Shown here piece after piece: positions 47,622 to 56,831 of a stretch of 60,859 bases of DNA. How positions within the stretch are numbered: position 1 is the stretch's first letter; every line of letters starts with the position of its first letter. A program made the position numbers and the translations under genes. Source of the DNA: Saprospiraceae bacterium (lineage in GTDB: Bacteria; Bacteroidota; Bacteroidia; Chitinophagales; Saprospiraceae); the NCBI GenBank assembly GCA_028282725.1, contig JANQHF010000137.1, forward strand, positions 1-60,859. The letters run 5' to 3'. The notes under the pieces are model-generated. The model did not search any database, was not told where the DNA came from, and saw only the letters and a program-made list of their open reading frames with translations.

Positions 47622-48068
47622 TTAGAGTGTTTCTGCCGTTCCTCCCTGTGCACCGATTTTTTCAGATGCGCTGGATGAGAATGCATGTGCTTTCACATTG
47701 ATTTTAGATGTCAGTTCACCATTTCCAAGTACCTTAATCAAGTCGTTTTTCTTTGTAATGCCCAATTTATACAGGACTTCAGGACTCACTTCGGTGATGC
47801 CATATTTATCGGCAATTTCCGATATCCTGCTCACATTTAAAGCCACATAAGTCTTCCTGTTGGGGCTTTTAAATCCTCTCTTGGGCAACCTCATCTGCAG
47901 TGGCATTTGTCCACCTTCGAAATTTCTCTTGCGAGAGTAGCCTGACCTTGACTTTTGTCCTTTATGTCCTCTCGTGGCCGTTCCCCCTTTTCCGGAACCC
48001 TGACCACGGGCAATCCTTTTTTTACTCTTTACCGAACCTTTGGATGGCTTCAAAGTGTGTAATTCCAT
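47622..48068 (-). CDS. rplO: 50S ribosomal protein L15
   Basis: 148 residues: MELHTLKPSKGSVKSKKRIA, the glycine-rich RGQGSGKGGTATRGHKGQKS and MPLQMRLPKRGFKSPNR, then a typical globular end (VKAHAFSSSASEKIGAQGG). It follows rpmD by two bases. Confidence 0.98.
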   Translation of the reverse strand: MELHTLKPSKGSVKSKKRIARGQGSGKGGTATRGHKGQKSRSGYSRKRNFEGGQMPLQMRLPKRGFKSPNRKTYVALNVSRISEIADKYGITEVSPEVLYKLGITKKNDLIKVLGNGELTSKINVKAHAFSSSASEKIGAQGGTAETL

Positions 48069-48070
48069 TT

Positions 48071-48250
48071 CTAAATTTCTTCAACGGTTAACAAATGCTG
48101 AACCTTATCGATCATTCCCTTCACCTGCGGAGTCACCTCCTTTTCAACAGATTGATTTAACTTTCTGAGACCCAAAGCTTCTACCGTCGCTTTTTGTTTT
48201 TTGGGTCTGCCAATTGTGCTCCGAACCAAGGTAATTTTAGCTTTTGCCAT
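48071..48250 (-). CDS. rpmD: 50S ribosomal protein L30
   Basis: 59 residues from [20 protein letters not shown]; five codons upstream belong to the rpsE overlap region and are not part of the family. The conserved second half is [20 protein letters not shown] and [14 protein letters not shown]. It lies 4 bases after rpsE. Confidence 0.97.
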   Translation of the reverse strand: MAKAKITLVRSTIGRPKKQKATVEALGLRKLNQSVEKEVTPQVKGMIDKVQHLLTVEEI

Positions 48251-48254
48251 AGTA

Positions 48255-48770
48255 CTAACCTTCAAATAGTGTTTTCAATGATATTCCCCTTTCTCGCGCG
48301 ACATCTTGAGGGCTCCTCAATTTAGTGAGGGCGTCAATAGTGGCCTTGATCACGTTGTGGGGATTGGACGAGCCCTGAGATTTTGCAAGACAATTGTGCA
48401 GGCCTCCAATTTCCAGGACAGCGCGCATGGCTCCACCTGCAATCAGACCTGTACCGTCTGATGCCGGCTTGATCAACACCTTTCCTGCCCCATATTTACC
48501 CTTTTGTTCATGCGGAATCGTTCCATTCACAATTGGAAAAGAAACGAGGTTCTTTTTTGCATCATCTACCGCTTTTGCAATAGACTCGGATACATCTCTC
48601 GCCTTGCCCAAACCGTGTCCCACTCTACCGTTGCCATCGCCAACTACCACTACGGCAGAAAAGCTAAATGTTCTTCCCCCTTTGGTCACCTTCGCAACCC
48701 TGTTCAGGTTCACTAGCTTTTCTTTTAATTCTGTATCCCCCGGGCTTATTCTACTCTTTTGATTTGCCAT
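48255..48770 (-). CDS. rpsE: 30S ribosomal protein S5
   Basis: 171 residues. The double-stranded-RNA-like N-domain has [20 protein letters not shown] and [17 protein letters not shown]; the C-domain has [20 protein letters not shown] and [15 protein letters not shown]. No spectinomycin-type change is obvious in the GGRTFSFSA loop. Confidence 0.98.
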   Translation of the reverse strand: MANQKSRISPGDTELKEKLVNLNRVAKVTKGGRTFSFSAVVVVGDGNGRVGHGLGKARDVSESIAKAVDDAKKNLVSFPIVNGTIPHEQKGKYGAGKVLIKPASDGTGLIAGGAMRAVLEIGGLHNCLAKSQGSSNPHNVIKATIDALTKLRSPQDVARERGISLKTLFEG

Positions 48771-48781
48771 TGTTCTTAATT

Positions 48782-49126
48782 TTAAAATTGAAGACCTCCT
48801 TCCCTGGCACCATCTGCCAATGCTTTTACCCTGCCATGATACAAATATCCCGCGCGGTCAAAAACGACTGATTCAACATTAAGGGACTTGGCCATTTCAG
48901 CAATTTCGAGGCCGACTGACTTTGCGATATCCGTCTTATTTCCTTTTACAGAAGATCTAAGCGAAGATGCAGAAGCCAAAGTCTGCGCTGCACGATCGTC
49001 TATCAATTGACAGTAAATAGCCTTATTGCTTCTGAATACACAAAGTCTGGGACGATCTGCAGTACCCCGGATCTTCCTTTTAAGCCTTAGGTGTATCTTT
49101 TTTCTGGATGTTAACGACTTATTCAT
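48782..49126 (-). CDS. rplR: 50S ribosomal protein L18
   Basis: A 114-residue 5S rRNA binder: [40 protein letters not shown] and [20 protein letters not shown]. It lies 9 bases after rplF. Confidence 0.98.
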   Translation of the reverse strand: MNKSLTSRKKIHLRLKRKIRGTADRPRLCVFRSNKAIYCQLIDDRAAQTLASASSLRSSVKGNKTDIAKSVGLEIAEMAKSLNVESVVFDRAGYLYHGRVKALADGAREGGLQF

Positions 49127-49135
49127 AATATTCCA

Positions 49136-49687
49136 TTAACCTGCTGTCTTACCAGCTTTTCTTCTAATTTGTTCTCCTACATACTTGACACCCTTGCCCT
49201 TGTATGGCTCCGGTTTTCTGAATGCACGAATCTTAGCGGCAACCTGGCCGATCAATTGTTTGTCAACTCCCTCCAAAGTGATGGTTGGGTTTTTTCCTTT
49301 TTGCATTTCAGTCGTAACTTTCAATTCCTGGGGGACCATGAAATAAATCGGGTGCGAATATCCCAGGATCAATTCCAGGAGATTTCCCGTATTGGTCACT
49401 CTGTATCCGACTCCCTGCAACTCCAATTGTCTCGTATAACCTTCAGAGACGCCAACGACCATGTTACTCACCAATGCGCGGCTCAATCCGTGCATGGCCT
49501 TGTGTCTTTTTTGATCTGTGGGCCTCGTCAAGGTCAGGACCCCATCTTCTACTTTTAAAGCAATATCAGGATGAATGGCTTCTTTCAGCTCACCTTTGGG
49601 ACCTTTGACCGTCACCACGTTGGATTTATCCACTGTGACGGTCACTCCATCTGCCAGGTTTATGGGCGCTTTACCTACTCGTGACAT
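49136..49687 (-). CDS. rplF: 50S ribosomal protein L6
   Basis: 183 residues with the two L6 repeats: SRVGKAPINLADGVTVTV, VTVKGPKGEL, then LQGVGYRVTNTGNLLELILG and the C-terminal signature EPYKGKGVKYVGEQIRRKAG. Positions and length are ordinary. Confidence 0.98.
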   Translation of the reverse strand: MSRVGKAPINLADGVTVTVDKSNVVTVKGPKGELKEAIHPDIALKVEDGVLTLTRPTDQKRHKAMHGLSRALVSNMVVGVSEGYTRQLELQGVGYRVTNTGNLLELILGYSHPIYFMVPQELKVTTEMQKGKNPTITLEGVDKQLIGQVAAKIRAFRKPEPYKGKGVKYVGEQIRRKAGKTAG

Positions 49688-49696
49688 AATAATTGT

Positions 49697-50098
49697 TTAA
49701 TAAACGTAACAAATAACTTCTCCACCTATATTTTCTCTCCTCGCCTGCTTATCCGTCATCAATCCCCTGGAGGTCGAAATGATTGCGATCCCCAATCCAT
49801 TAATAATTCGTGGCAAGTCAGATTTTCCTACATATCTCCTCAATCCCGGTGTACTGATCCTTCCCAATTTCTTTATGACTGGTTCTTTAGTTGAAGGGTT
49901 ATACTTCAATGCTATCTTAATATGTCCCTGCGGACCTTCTTCGTCAAATTTGTATTTCAAAATGTATCCTTGCTTGTATAGGATTTCCGTAATCCCTCTC
50001 TTCATTCTGGATGAAGGGATTTCCACCACCTTGTGACCCGCCTTCTGGGCGTTTCTGATTCTGGTCAAATAATCTGCTATCGGATCTGTTACTGCCAT
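49697..50098 (-). CDS. rpsH: 30S ribosomal protein S8
   Basis: 133 residues: DPIADYLTRIRNAQKAGHKV, KFDEEGPQGHIKIALKY and the C-terminal RGLMTDKQARRENIGGEVIC. In E. coli S8 represses the spc operon; whether that holds here cannot be seen. Confidence 0.98.
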   Translation of the reverse strand: MAVTDPIADYLTRIRNAQKAGHKVVEIPSSRMKRGITEILYKQGYILKYKFDEEGPQGHIKIALKYNPSTKEPVIKKLGRISTPGLRRYVGKSDLPRIINGLGIAIISTSRGLMTDKQARRENIGGEVICYVY

Positions 50099-50107
50099 GT
50101 TCTTATT

Positions 50108-50377
50108 TTACCAACTTGCTTTAGTCAATCCCGGAATTTTTCCTTCCAAAGCCATCTTTCTGAAAGTGACCCTGTTAATTCCAAATCTTCTCATATATCC
50201 CTTAGGTCTTCCGGTCAGCCTGCATCTGTTGTGCAAACGTACGGGAGAGGCATTCCTCGGCAATTTATCCAACGCCTCATAGTCTCCGGCCTCTTTCAAC
50301 TTCTTTCTCAGCTCTGCATACTTGGCTACAAGACGTTGCCTTTTTCTTTCTCTTGCTATGATCGATTTCTTCGCCAT
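50108..50377 (-). CDS. rpsN: 30S ribosomal protein S14 (zinc-independent type)
   Basis: 89 residues of the long, cysteine-free class: [60 protein letters not shown]. The short zinc form carries two CxxC pairs, absent here. It lies 3 bases after rplE. Confidence 0.98.
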   Translation of the reverse strand: MAKKSIIARERKRQRLVAKYAELRKKLKEAGDYEALDKLPRNASPVRLHNRCRLTGRPKGYMRRFGINRVTFRKMALEGKIPGLTKASW

Positions 50378-50380
50378 GCT

Positions 50381-50938
50381 TTAATTGTTTCGATTTTTAA
50401 AGGGCATTCCCATCTCAGTGAGCAAAGCATGAGCTTCGACATCTGTATTTGCACTGGTGACTATGGTAATATCGTACCCTGTTATGTTATTTACTTTGTC
50501 AATGTCAATTTCGGGAAAGATGATTTGTTCCTTCACACCCAATGTATAATTGCCTCTTCCATCAAATGATTTGTCATTGATTCCCCTGAAGTCACGTACC
50601 CTCGGAAGTGCAACGGCAATCAACCGGTCCAAAAATTCATACATCTTCCTGGATCTCAGGGTCACCTTCGATCCGATCGTCATCCCTTCCCGCAGTTTGA
50701 AATTAGAAACCGATTTCTTCGCAATTGTAGGTACTGCCAATTGACCGGCAACCGACGTCATTTCCTTGATCGAAGATTCAATCAACTTTTTATCCTGGGT
50801 TGCGCCTCCAATTCCTTGATTGATGCAAATCTTTTCAATCTTTGGAACCTGCATGATGGAACTATATTGAAACTTTTCCATCAACTTGGGTACAACCTCA
50901 TTCTTATAATATGTCTGCAACCTTGGTACGTAAGCCAT
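50381..50938 (-). CDS. rplE: 50S ribosomal protein L5
   Basis: 185 residues from [20 protein letters not shown]; a start three codons earlier would overlap rplX. Blocks: [57 protein letters not shown] and [20 protein letters not shown]. It binds 5S rRNA and contacts P-site tRNA. Confidence 0.98.
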   Translation of the reverse strand: MAYVPRLQTYYKNEVVPKLMEKFQYSSIMQVPKIEKICINQGIGGATQDKKLIESSIKEMTSVAGQLAVPTIAKKSVSNFKLREGMTIGSKVTLRSRKMYEFLDRLIAVALPRVRDFRGINDKSFDGRGNYTLGVKEQIIFPEIDIDKVNNITGYDITIVTSANTDVEAHALLTEMGMPFKNRNN

Positions 50939-50939
50939 C

Positions 50940-51272
50940 TTATGCAATTATTTCTCCAGATTTTTTAGAATATCTCATCAATTTGCCATCCACCAGTTTC
51001 CGGCCAATTCTAGTTGCCTCACCACTCTTGGGATCCACGAGAAGTACCTTTGAAATATGGATGGGAGCATTGATCTCATTAATTCCACCAGGTTGATCGT
51101 TACTTGGCTTTAAATGTTTTTTGCACACATTTACTCCATCTACGATCACCTTGTATTTGTCGGGTATCACCTCCAGTACTTCACCGCTCACTCCTTTGTA
51201 ATCACCGGAGATCACCATCACTGTGTCTCCTTTTTTTACATGTAACTTCTGCTTATTGTTTTTAGCGCTCAT
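50940..51272 (-). CDS. rplX: 50S ribosomal protein L24
   Basis: 110 residues. The KOW motif is at the N-terminus ([20 protein letters not shown]), followed by [11 protein letters not shown] and [20 protein letters not shown]. It starts large-subunit assembly. It lies 10 bases after rplN. Confidence 0.98.
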   Translation of the reverse strand: MSAKNNKQKLHVKKGDTVMVISGDYKGVSGEVLEVIPDKYKVIVDGVNVCKKHLKPSNDQPGGINEINAPIHISKVLLVDPKSGEATRIGRKLVDGKLMRYSKKSGEIIA

Positions 51273-51282
51273 ATCTCGATCG

Positions 51283-51648
51283 TTAAAGAACCTCAGGGGC
51301 CAATGAAATAATTCTCATATAGTCCTTTTCTCTTAGTTCGCGGGCAACCGGACCAAAAATCCTCGTCCCTCTGGGTTCGCCAGCCTGATTGAGCAGGACG
51401 ACTGCATTATCATCAAATCGGATATAAGAACCGTCTTTCCTCCTGATCTCCTTTTTCGTCCTTACGACCACTGCCTGGGAGACCGTACCCTTTTTCAATC
51501 CTCCTGGTGTTGATTCCTTCACCGTAACTACAATCGTATCACCGACGGAAGCATATCTTCTTTTAGATCCTCCCAGCACCCTGATACAAAGCACTTTCTT
51601 GGCACCTGAATTGTCCGCTACTTCTAATTTTGACTCCTGCTGAATCAT
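51283..51648 (-). CDS. rplN: 50S ribosomal protein L14
   Basis: 121 residues: [60 protein letters not shown] and [20 protein letters not shown]. It forms part of the intersubunit face. All regions match the family. Confidence 0.98.
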   Translation of the reverse strand: MIQQESKLEVADNSGAKKVLCIRVLGGSKRRYASVGDTIVVTVKESTPGGLKKGTVSQAVVVRTKKEIRRKDGSYIRFDDNAVVLLNQAGEPRGTRIFGPVARELREKDYMRIISLAPEVL

Positions 51649-51656
51649 TTTATTAA

Positions 51657-51908
51657 CTATTTAGCCCTTTCAATAATTTCGACCAGTGTCCATCTTTTCC
51701 GACGACTCAACGGTCGAGATTCCTTTATTCTTACCGTATCACCTTCGTTGCACTCATTCTTGTCATCATGTGCCAGAAACTTTTTTGTCTTGCGAACAAA
51801 CTTCCCATAGATCGGATGTTTTAGTTTACGCTCAACCTGGACAGAAATACTCTTGTCCATTTTATTGCTGGTCACAACCCCTACGATTTGTTTTTTATTC
51901 TTTTCCAT
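51657..51908 (-). CDS. rpsQ: 30S ribosomal protein S17
   Basis: An 83-residue OB-fold protein: [39 protein letters not shown] and [20 protein letters not shown]. It lies 9 bases after rpmC. Confidence 0.98.
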   Translation of the reverse strand: MEKNKKQIVGVVTSNKMDKSISVQVERKLKHPIYGKFVRKTKKFLAHDDKNECNEGDTVRIKESRPLSRRKRWTLVEIIERAK

Positions 51909-51917
51909 TCTGTGTGA

Positions 51918-52163
51918 TTACTTCCTTCTGGCGCGAATTTTTGAGCGTCCGGAAGGATCTGTATTTTCTAATTGTCTTCTTCTCAATTCCGTAGAAAGTC
52001 GGGCAATGTCCCTTCGTACTTCCCTTAGCGACAGAGGATTTTCCAATCCCTTTATCAAATGATCAATTTTCATCTTGTGATAACCACCTAGGGTCAATTC
52101 CAACTCTGATTCAAGTTGCTCCTGGGTCATCTCTTTCAATTCCAAATATTTCTTAGTAGCCAT
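51918..52163 (-). CDS. rpmC: 50S ribosomal protein L29
   Basis: 81 residues, a little longer than the usual 60-70 because of an Arg/Lys-rich end (DPSGRSKIRARRK). The helical core is LKEMTQEQLESELELTLGGY and LREVRRDIARLSTELRRRQL. It lies at the exit-tunnel rim, where trigger factor and SRP dock. Confidence 0.96.
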   Translation of the reverse strand: MATKKYLELKEMTQEQLESELELTLGGYHKMKIDHLIKGLENPLSLREVRRDIARLSTELRRRQLENTDPSGRSKIRARRK

Positions 52164-52169
52164 TTCGAA

Positions 52170-52589
52170 TTATTCTTCGTAGTCCCTTCTGACTACGGTT
52201 TTAGTCAATACTGGTAATTTCTGGGCAGCAAGTCGTAACGCCTCTCTTGCAATTTCCAGGGGCACGCCGTCCATTTCAAACAGGATTCGGCCGGGTTTTA
52301 TCTGGGCCACATAATGATCCAGGGCACCCTTTCCCTTTCCCATCCTTACTTCCTGGGGCTTTGCGGTGATCGGCTTATCAGGAAAGATCCTGATCCATAC
52401 CTTCCCTTCCCTTTTCATGTACCGGGTCATCGCAATCCGGGCAGATTCAATTTGTCTACTCGTTATCCGTCCCGACGTCACTGCTTTTAATCCAAACGAA
52501 CCAAAAGTTACGGTGCTTCCCTTGTAAGCCAGTCCCCGGTTTCTACCCTTTTGCTGTTTTCGGTATTTTGTTCTTTTCGGCTGTAACAT
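52170..52589 (-). CDS. rplP: 50S ribosomal protein L16
   Basis: 139 residues: [60 protein letters not shown] and the C-terminal [14 protein letters not shown]. The Arg that is hydroxylated in E. coli lies in the region [10 protein letters not shown]. It follows rpsC after 26 bases. Confidence 0.98.
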   Translation of the reverse strand: MLQPKRTKYRKQQKGRNRGLAYKGSTVTFGSFGLKAVTSGRITSRQIESARIAMTRYMKREGKVWIRIFPDKPITAKPQEVRMGKGKGALDHYVAQIKPGRILFEMDGVPLEIAREALRLAAQKLPVLTKTVVRRDYEE

Positions 52590-52615
52590 ATTACTGCTCT
52601 TCTTTTACCAATTAA

Positions 52616-53314
52616 TTATCTTCTTCTTCCCCTTCCTTTACGATCGCGCTTGTCCGTATCTACGCCTACATTCGGAGACAAATCACGCTTACCCAATACT
52701 TCACCTTTACATATCCAGCATTTGATTCCGATCAAGCCGTAAACAGTCAATGCTTCCTGTAAGGAATAATCGATATCAGCGCGGAAGGTGTGTAGTGGAA
52801 TTCTTCCATCTTTATACTCTTCGGATCTCGCCATATCCGCACCATTCAGTCTCCCACTGATCCGGATCTTGATACCCTGGGCACCTGCCCTCATAGTGGA
52901 TTGAATCGCCATCTTGATAGCTCTCCTGTAATTCACACGAGATTCAAGTTGTTTGGCAATGGACTCTGCAACGATGTTGGCATCCAATTCGGGCTTCCTG
53001 ATCTCTACGATGTTGATCTGAACATCATAGTTGGTCAGTTTTTTCAATTCTTCACGGATTCGATCCACTTCTGCCCCACCTTTACCAATAATAATTCCTG
53101 GTCTGGAAGTATGGATGGTTACCGTAATCCTCTTCAGTGTTCGCTCAATCACAACGCGAGCAATCCCTCCTTTCTGGATACGTGCCTTGAGGTAATTGCG
53201 GATTTTTTCGTCCTGCACGAATTTATCGGCCAGGTCCTTACCGCCAAACCAGTTGGAATCCCATCCTCGGATGATTCCCAATCTGTTACCTATAGGGTTT
53301 GTTTTTTGTCCCAT
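52616..53314 (-). CDS. rpsC: 30S ribosomal protein S3
   Basis: 232 residues. The N-terminal KH domain has [20 protein letters not shown]; the C-domain has [20 protein letters not shown] and [20 protein letters not shown]. Two Cys sit in [13 protein letters not shown], where most S3 proteins read GVKVWI. It ends in a short basic tail. It helps form the mRNA entry pore. Confidence 0.98.
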   Translation of the reverse strand: MGQKTNPIGNRLGIIRGWDSNWFGGKDLADKFVQDEKIRNYLKARIQKGGIARVVIERTLKRITVTIHTSRPGIIIGKGGAEVDRIREELKKLTNYDVQINIVEIRKPELDANIVAESIAKQLESRVNYRRAIKMAIQSTMRAGAQGIKIRISGRLNGADMARSEEYKDGRIPLHTFRADIDYSLQEALTVYGLIGIKCWICKGEVLGKRDLSPNVGVDTDKRDRKGRGRRR

Positions 53315-53319
53315 ATGTT

Positions 53320-53712
53320 TTATTCTTCCTCTGCCGAAGCAAAGACTTGATTTTCATTTTCAATTTCCAATCCGTTCTCGACGATGAGCGTTACGTGATT
53401 GGTTCGTTTTCTAATTCGCGTGGCTCTTCCCTGTGGAGCTGGTCTGTATCTCTTCAGGAATGTTCCCTCATCTACCCTGGCTGTTTTAATCAGCAAATCA
53501 TAATCAGCCGCACTTAGCGCCATGTTGCTTTTATTTTCCCAATTCGAAATGGCAGAGAGCAGCAATTTTTCTACCCACATTGCACCTTCCTTTTTGGTAA
53601 ATTTCAGGATGTTCAAAGCCTCATCTACGGATCTGCCTCTGATCAAATCCACGACCAGTCTCATCTTCCGGGCTGACATTGGACAATTTTTCAATTTTGC
53701 AACTGCTTCCAT
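53320..53712 (-). CDS. rplV: 50S ribosomal protein L22
   Basis: 130 residues starting at [20 protein letters not shown]; the ORF extends 16 codons further into rpsS but the family begins here. The long hairpin reaching the exit tunnel is [20 protein letters not shown]. It starts one base after the rpsS stop. Confidence 0.97.
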   Translation of the reverse strand: MEAVAKLKNCPMSARKMRLVVDLIRGRSVDEALNILKFTKKEGAMWVEKLLLSAISNWENKSNMALSAADYDLLIKTARVDEGTFLKRYRPAPQGRATRIRKRTNHVTLIVENGLEIENENQVFASAEEE

Positions 53713-53713
53713 A

Positions 53714-53980
53714 TTACTTCCTATTACCTGAATGACCTCTATACGTTCGAGTAGGGGCAAATTCTCCTAGTTTATGGCCCACCATATTCTCCGTGATAAA
53801 GACGGGGATAAAGGTTTTGCCATTATGAACAGCTATCGTCTGACCCACCATATCCGGTATGATCATCGAAGCCCTGGACCAGGTCTTGATTACAGTCTTT
53901 TTGTTGGATGCTTGCGCTTTTTCCAATTTACGCTGCAGCTTGTGAAAGACGTATGGTCCTTTTTTTAATGATCTTGCCAT
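53714..53980 (-). CDS. rpsS: 30S ribosomal protein S19
   Basis: 88 residues: [40 protein letters not shown] and [17 protein letters not shown]. It pairs with S13 in the head of the 30S subunit. It lies 8 bases after rplB. Confidence 0.98.
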   Translation of the reverse strand: MARSLKKGPYVFHKLQRKLEKAQASNKKTVIKTWSRASMIIPDMVGQTIAVHNGKTFIPVFITENMVGHKLGEFAPTRTYRGHSGNRK

Positions 53981-53988
53981 TCTCGCTC

Positions 53989-54807
53989 TTATTTACGTTT
54001 AGATATTATCAATTTATCTGATGGTTTTTTCTTTCTCGTTTTCTGACCTTTTGCCATAACGCCTGTTCTCGATCTCGGGTGACCTCCGGAAGCTCTACCT
54101 TCACCTCCTCCCATCGGGTGATCAACAGGGTTCATTGCAACACCTCTCACCCTGGGTCTTTTACCCATCCATCGTTTTCTTCCTGCTTTACCCAATACCT
54201 GTAGTCCGTGATCCGGATTGGACGTTGTACCTATGGTAGCCTTGCAGACGGACAAGATTCGTCTGATTTCACCGGATGGTAGTTTGACAACAACATACTT
54301 TCCTTCTTTGCCCATCAATGTTGCCGAAGTACCTGCGCCTCTTACTAAAGCGGCTCCTCTTCCCGGAGTCATTTCGATGGCATGAATATCAGATCCCAAT
54401 GGAATTTCACCCAGTGGCAGAGCATTTCCCACATTGGGTGGTGCACCCGGGCCTGAAACAACCTTACTGCCAACCTTTAATCCATTAGGGGCAATGATAT
54501 ACCGCTTCTCACCTCCTTTAAATTCTACCAAGGCAATAAATGCTGAACGATTCGGGTCATATTGCAACGACGTCACCTTCCCTTCTACTCCATGGTTGTC
54601 TCTTTTGAAATCAATGATCCTGTACCTTCTCTTATGTCCTCCACCCCGTTGACGCACGGTCATTTTTCCATCGTGGTTACGACCACCGGATTTATGCAGC
54701 TTGGCCAACAAGGACTTCTCCGGTTTGTCCTTTGACAAGGTGCTATAATCAACTGAGGTCTTTTGCCTCAGGCCGGGAGTGACTGGATTATATTTCTTTA
54801 TTGCCAT
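53989..54807 (-). CDS. rplB: 50S ribosomal protein L2
   Basis: 272 residues, the largest primary 23S binder. Blocks: [59 protein letters not shown] and [20 protein letters not shown]. In the last block a Met replaces the His of E. coli NPVDHPHGGG, a change that I recall as common in Bacteroidota. Confidence 0.98.
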   Translation of the reverse strand: MAIKKYNPVTPGLRQKTSVDYSTLSKDKPEKSLLAKLHKSGGRNHDGKMTVRQRGGGHKRRYRIIDFKRDNHGVEGKVTSLQYDPNRSAFIALVEFKGGEKRYIIAPNGLKVGSKVVSGPGAPPNVGNALPLGEIPLGSDIHAIEMTPGRGAALVRGAGTSATLMGKEGKYVVVKLPSGEIRRILSVCKATIGTTSNPDHGLQVLGKAGRKRWMGKRPRVRGVAMNPVDHPMGGGEGRASGGHPRSRTGVMAKGQKTRKKKPSDKLIISKRK

Positions 54808-54818
54808 GTTCTATTCAA

Positions 54819-55115
54819 TTAAATGTCTCCGAAAAAGTCTATTTCCTCTCCTTCTGCAAGCTTTACTACGGCCTTTTTAAAAGACGGCTTTCTTCCCTTT
54901 TGCAATCCGGATCTCGTATTTCTGATTTTTGATTTACCCGGCATAACCATTGTATTGACCGAGTGCACCGTTACACTGTACATTTTTTCAATAGCCTTCC
55001 GGATCTCTATCTTATTGGCCTTTTTATCTACGATAAAGGAGTATTGAACCAGATTTTCTGACAACAACTCGCTTTTTTCCGTAATCAGAGGTTTGATTAT
55101 GATCTGCTTATTCAT
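54819..55115 (-). CDS. rplW: 50S ribosomal protein L23
   Basis: 98 residues from MNKQIIIKPLITEKSELLSE; the longer ORF to 55157 overlaps rplD. The core reads YSFIVDKKANKIEIRKAIEK and MYSVTVHSVNTMVMPGK. It lines the exit tunnel beside L29. It begins one base after the rplD stop. Confidence 0.97.
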   Translation of the reverse strand: MNKQIIIKPLITEKSELLSENLVQYSFIVDKKANKIEIRKAIEKMYSVTVHSVNTMVMPGKSKIRNTRSGLQKGRKPSFKKAVVKLAEGEEIDFFGDI

Positions 55116-55116
55116 C

Positions 55117-55755
55117 TTACTTGGATTCTTGGTTAAATGATGAAGCAATTCTCTCAATGGAGCTTTCAGTCAGGATGAGATTCTTGCAATTCATAATTGA
55201 ATAGGTATTCAATTCATTTGCCATAATCACAGATGACGATTGCAAATTTCTTCCCGACAAGTACAGGTTTTTGTCATAGTCACCGGTCACCAATATATTC
55301 TTGGTACCGGTGCCTCCCAATGAGGTCATGATCTCAGCCAATGCACTGGTCTTTGGTGCATCCAGTGTGAAATCCTCGACGACCTTTAATCCGCCTTGTG
55401 ATACTTTTTGAGCCAATGCACTGGCACGAGCCAGTCTGCTCACCTTTTTATTGAGTTTGATCTCATATTTCCTTGGTCGTGGTCCAAAGATTCGTCCACC
55501 CCCTCTGAAAATCGGATTTTTGATGGAACCTGCTCTCGCCGTTCCCGTTCCCTTCTGTCTCTTGATCTTACGTGTCGAACCAACAATTTCTGAACGCTCC
55601 TTTGTCTTGTGAGTACCTTGTCTCTGATGTGCCTGATATTGCTTCACAGCAAGATACAATGCGTGATCATTGGGTTCGATACCGAAGATATTGTCCGGCA
55701 AATCAATTGATCTTCCCGTTGATGTTCCTTCTGTACTTAGTATATCTACTTTCAT
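55117..55755 (-). CDS. rplD: 50S ribosomal protein L4
   Basis: 212 residues. The extended tunnel loop is RKIKRQKGTGTARAGSIKNP and IFRGGGRIFGPRPRKYEIKL, and the globular part KVVEDFTLDAPKTSALAEIM. In E. coli L4 regulates its own S10 operon. It follows rplC after 6 bases. Confidence 0.98.
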   Translation of the reverse strand: MKVDILSTEGTSTGRSIDLPDNIFGIEPNDHALYLAVKQYQAHQRQGTHKTKERSEIVGSTRKIKRQKGTGTARAGSIKNPIFRGGGRIFGPRPRKYEIKLNKKVSRLARASALAQKVSQGGLKVVEDFTLDAPKTSALAEIMTSLGGTGTKNILVTGDYDKNLYLSGRNLQSSSVIMANELNTYSIMNCKNLILTESSIERIASSFNQESK

Positions 55756-55761
55756 GATCCG

Positions 55762-56382
55762 CTATTTTTCTACAATTACGTATGCTCCTTTATGACCGGG
55801 TACACATCCCTTGATCAGCATCAGGTGTTTCTCTGCAAAAATCTTGATCACCTCGAGATTCTTTGTCTTTACACGGCTGTTACCTGTACGTCCGCCCATC
55901 TTCATACCCTTGATTACCTTCGAAGGTGTTGCACATGCACCAATGGCACCGGGTGCTCTCATCCTGTTATGCTGGCCATGGGTAGCATCACCGACACCAC
56001 CGAAACCATGTCTTTTCACCACACCCTGGAAACCCTTTCCTTTGGATGTGCCGATGACGTTCACATAATCTCCTTCTTCAAAAATCTCGGAAATCGTGAT
56101 CGTGTCGCCCAGATTTTTGTCCAACTCGTCCAATTCAAACTCGGCAAGCTTTCTCTTCGGAGCTGTTCCGGCCTTTTTGAAATGACCTTGCATGGCCTGG
56201 CTTTCATTCTTGGCCTTCTTATCGTCATATGCCAATTGAAGCGCATTGTAGCCATCTACTTCCTCACTCTTAATTTGAGTGATTACATTCGGGCTCGCAT
56301 CAATGACGGTTACCGGAATATTCCTTCCGTCCTCATCAAAGACACTGGTCATACCCATCTTCTTACCTATAATGCCATTCAT
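55762..56382 (-). CDS. rplC: 50S ribosomal protein L3
   Basis: 206 residues: [20 protein letters not shown], the peptidyl-transferase-centre loop [20 protein letters not shown] and [20 protein letters not shown]. It starts large-subunit assembly with L24. It lies 61 bases after rpsJ. Confidence 0.98.
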   Translation of the reverse strand: MNGIIGKKMGMTSVFDEDGRNIPVTVIDASPNVITQIKSEEVDGYNALQLAYDDKKAKNESQAMQGHFKKAGTAPKRKLAEFELDELDKNLGDTITISEIFEEGDYVNVIGTSKGKGFQGVVKRHGFGGVGDATHGQHNRMRAPGAIGACATPSKVIKGMKMGGRTGNSRVKTKNLEVIKIFAEKHLMLIKGCVPGHKGAYVIVEK

Positions 56383-56443
56383 TTATAGATATTTAATGAA
56401 CATCAGCAGTACATCGTACCACCAACAAATAAATTATGTCGTT

Positions 56444-56752
56444 TTAAGAGAGCTTAACCTGAATATCGACTCCGCTGGGCAGTTCTAACTTAGAAAGAGC
56501 GTCCACAGTTCTTTGCGTTGGAGTATAGATATCGATCAACCTCTTATGGGTCCTCAACTGAAACTGCTCTCGAGACTTTTTATTCACATGCGGAGATTTG
56601 AGCACGGTGAACACTTCTTTCTCTGTGGGCAGCGGAATCGGACCGGTTACAACCGCTCCGCTCATACGTACTGTCTTCACAATTTTCTCCGTAGACTTAT
56701 CTACGAGATTGTGATCATAGGAGCGCAACTTGATTCTAATCTTTTGATTCAT
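56444..56752 (-). CDS. rpsJ: 30S ribosomal protein S10
   Basis: 102 residues: [40 protein letters not shown] and [20 protein letters not shown]. It also takes part in antitermination with NusB in other bacteria. It is the first gene after fusA with its own promoter; tuf, often placed before it, is missing. Confidence 0.98.
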   Translation of the reverse strand: MNQKIRIKLRSYDHNLVDKSTEKIVKTVRMSGAVVTGPIPLPTEKEVFTVLKSPHVNKKSREQFQLRTHKRLIDIYTPTQRTVDALSKLELPSGVDIQVKLS

Positions 56753-56791
56753 TACCTCTTTTAAATCGCTTATATTCTGTCAAAGCGGGCG

Positions 56792-56822
56792 CAAAAGTAG
56801 AAATAATCTGAAAGGTTGTCAA
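56792..56822 (-). promoter_or_regulatory. Promoter of the S10-spc-alpha cluster (TTG-20-TACTTTTG)
   Basis: On the minus strand TTG (56820-56822) is followed, 20 bases later, by TACTTTTG (56792-56799), matching the Bacteroidota -33/-7 consensus TTG and TAnnTTTG. It lies in the 79-base gap between fusA and rpsJ, about 40 bases before the rpsJ ATG. Confidence 0.8.
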
Positions 56823-56831
56823 ATTAAAATT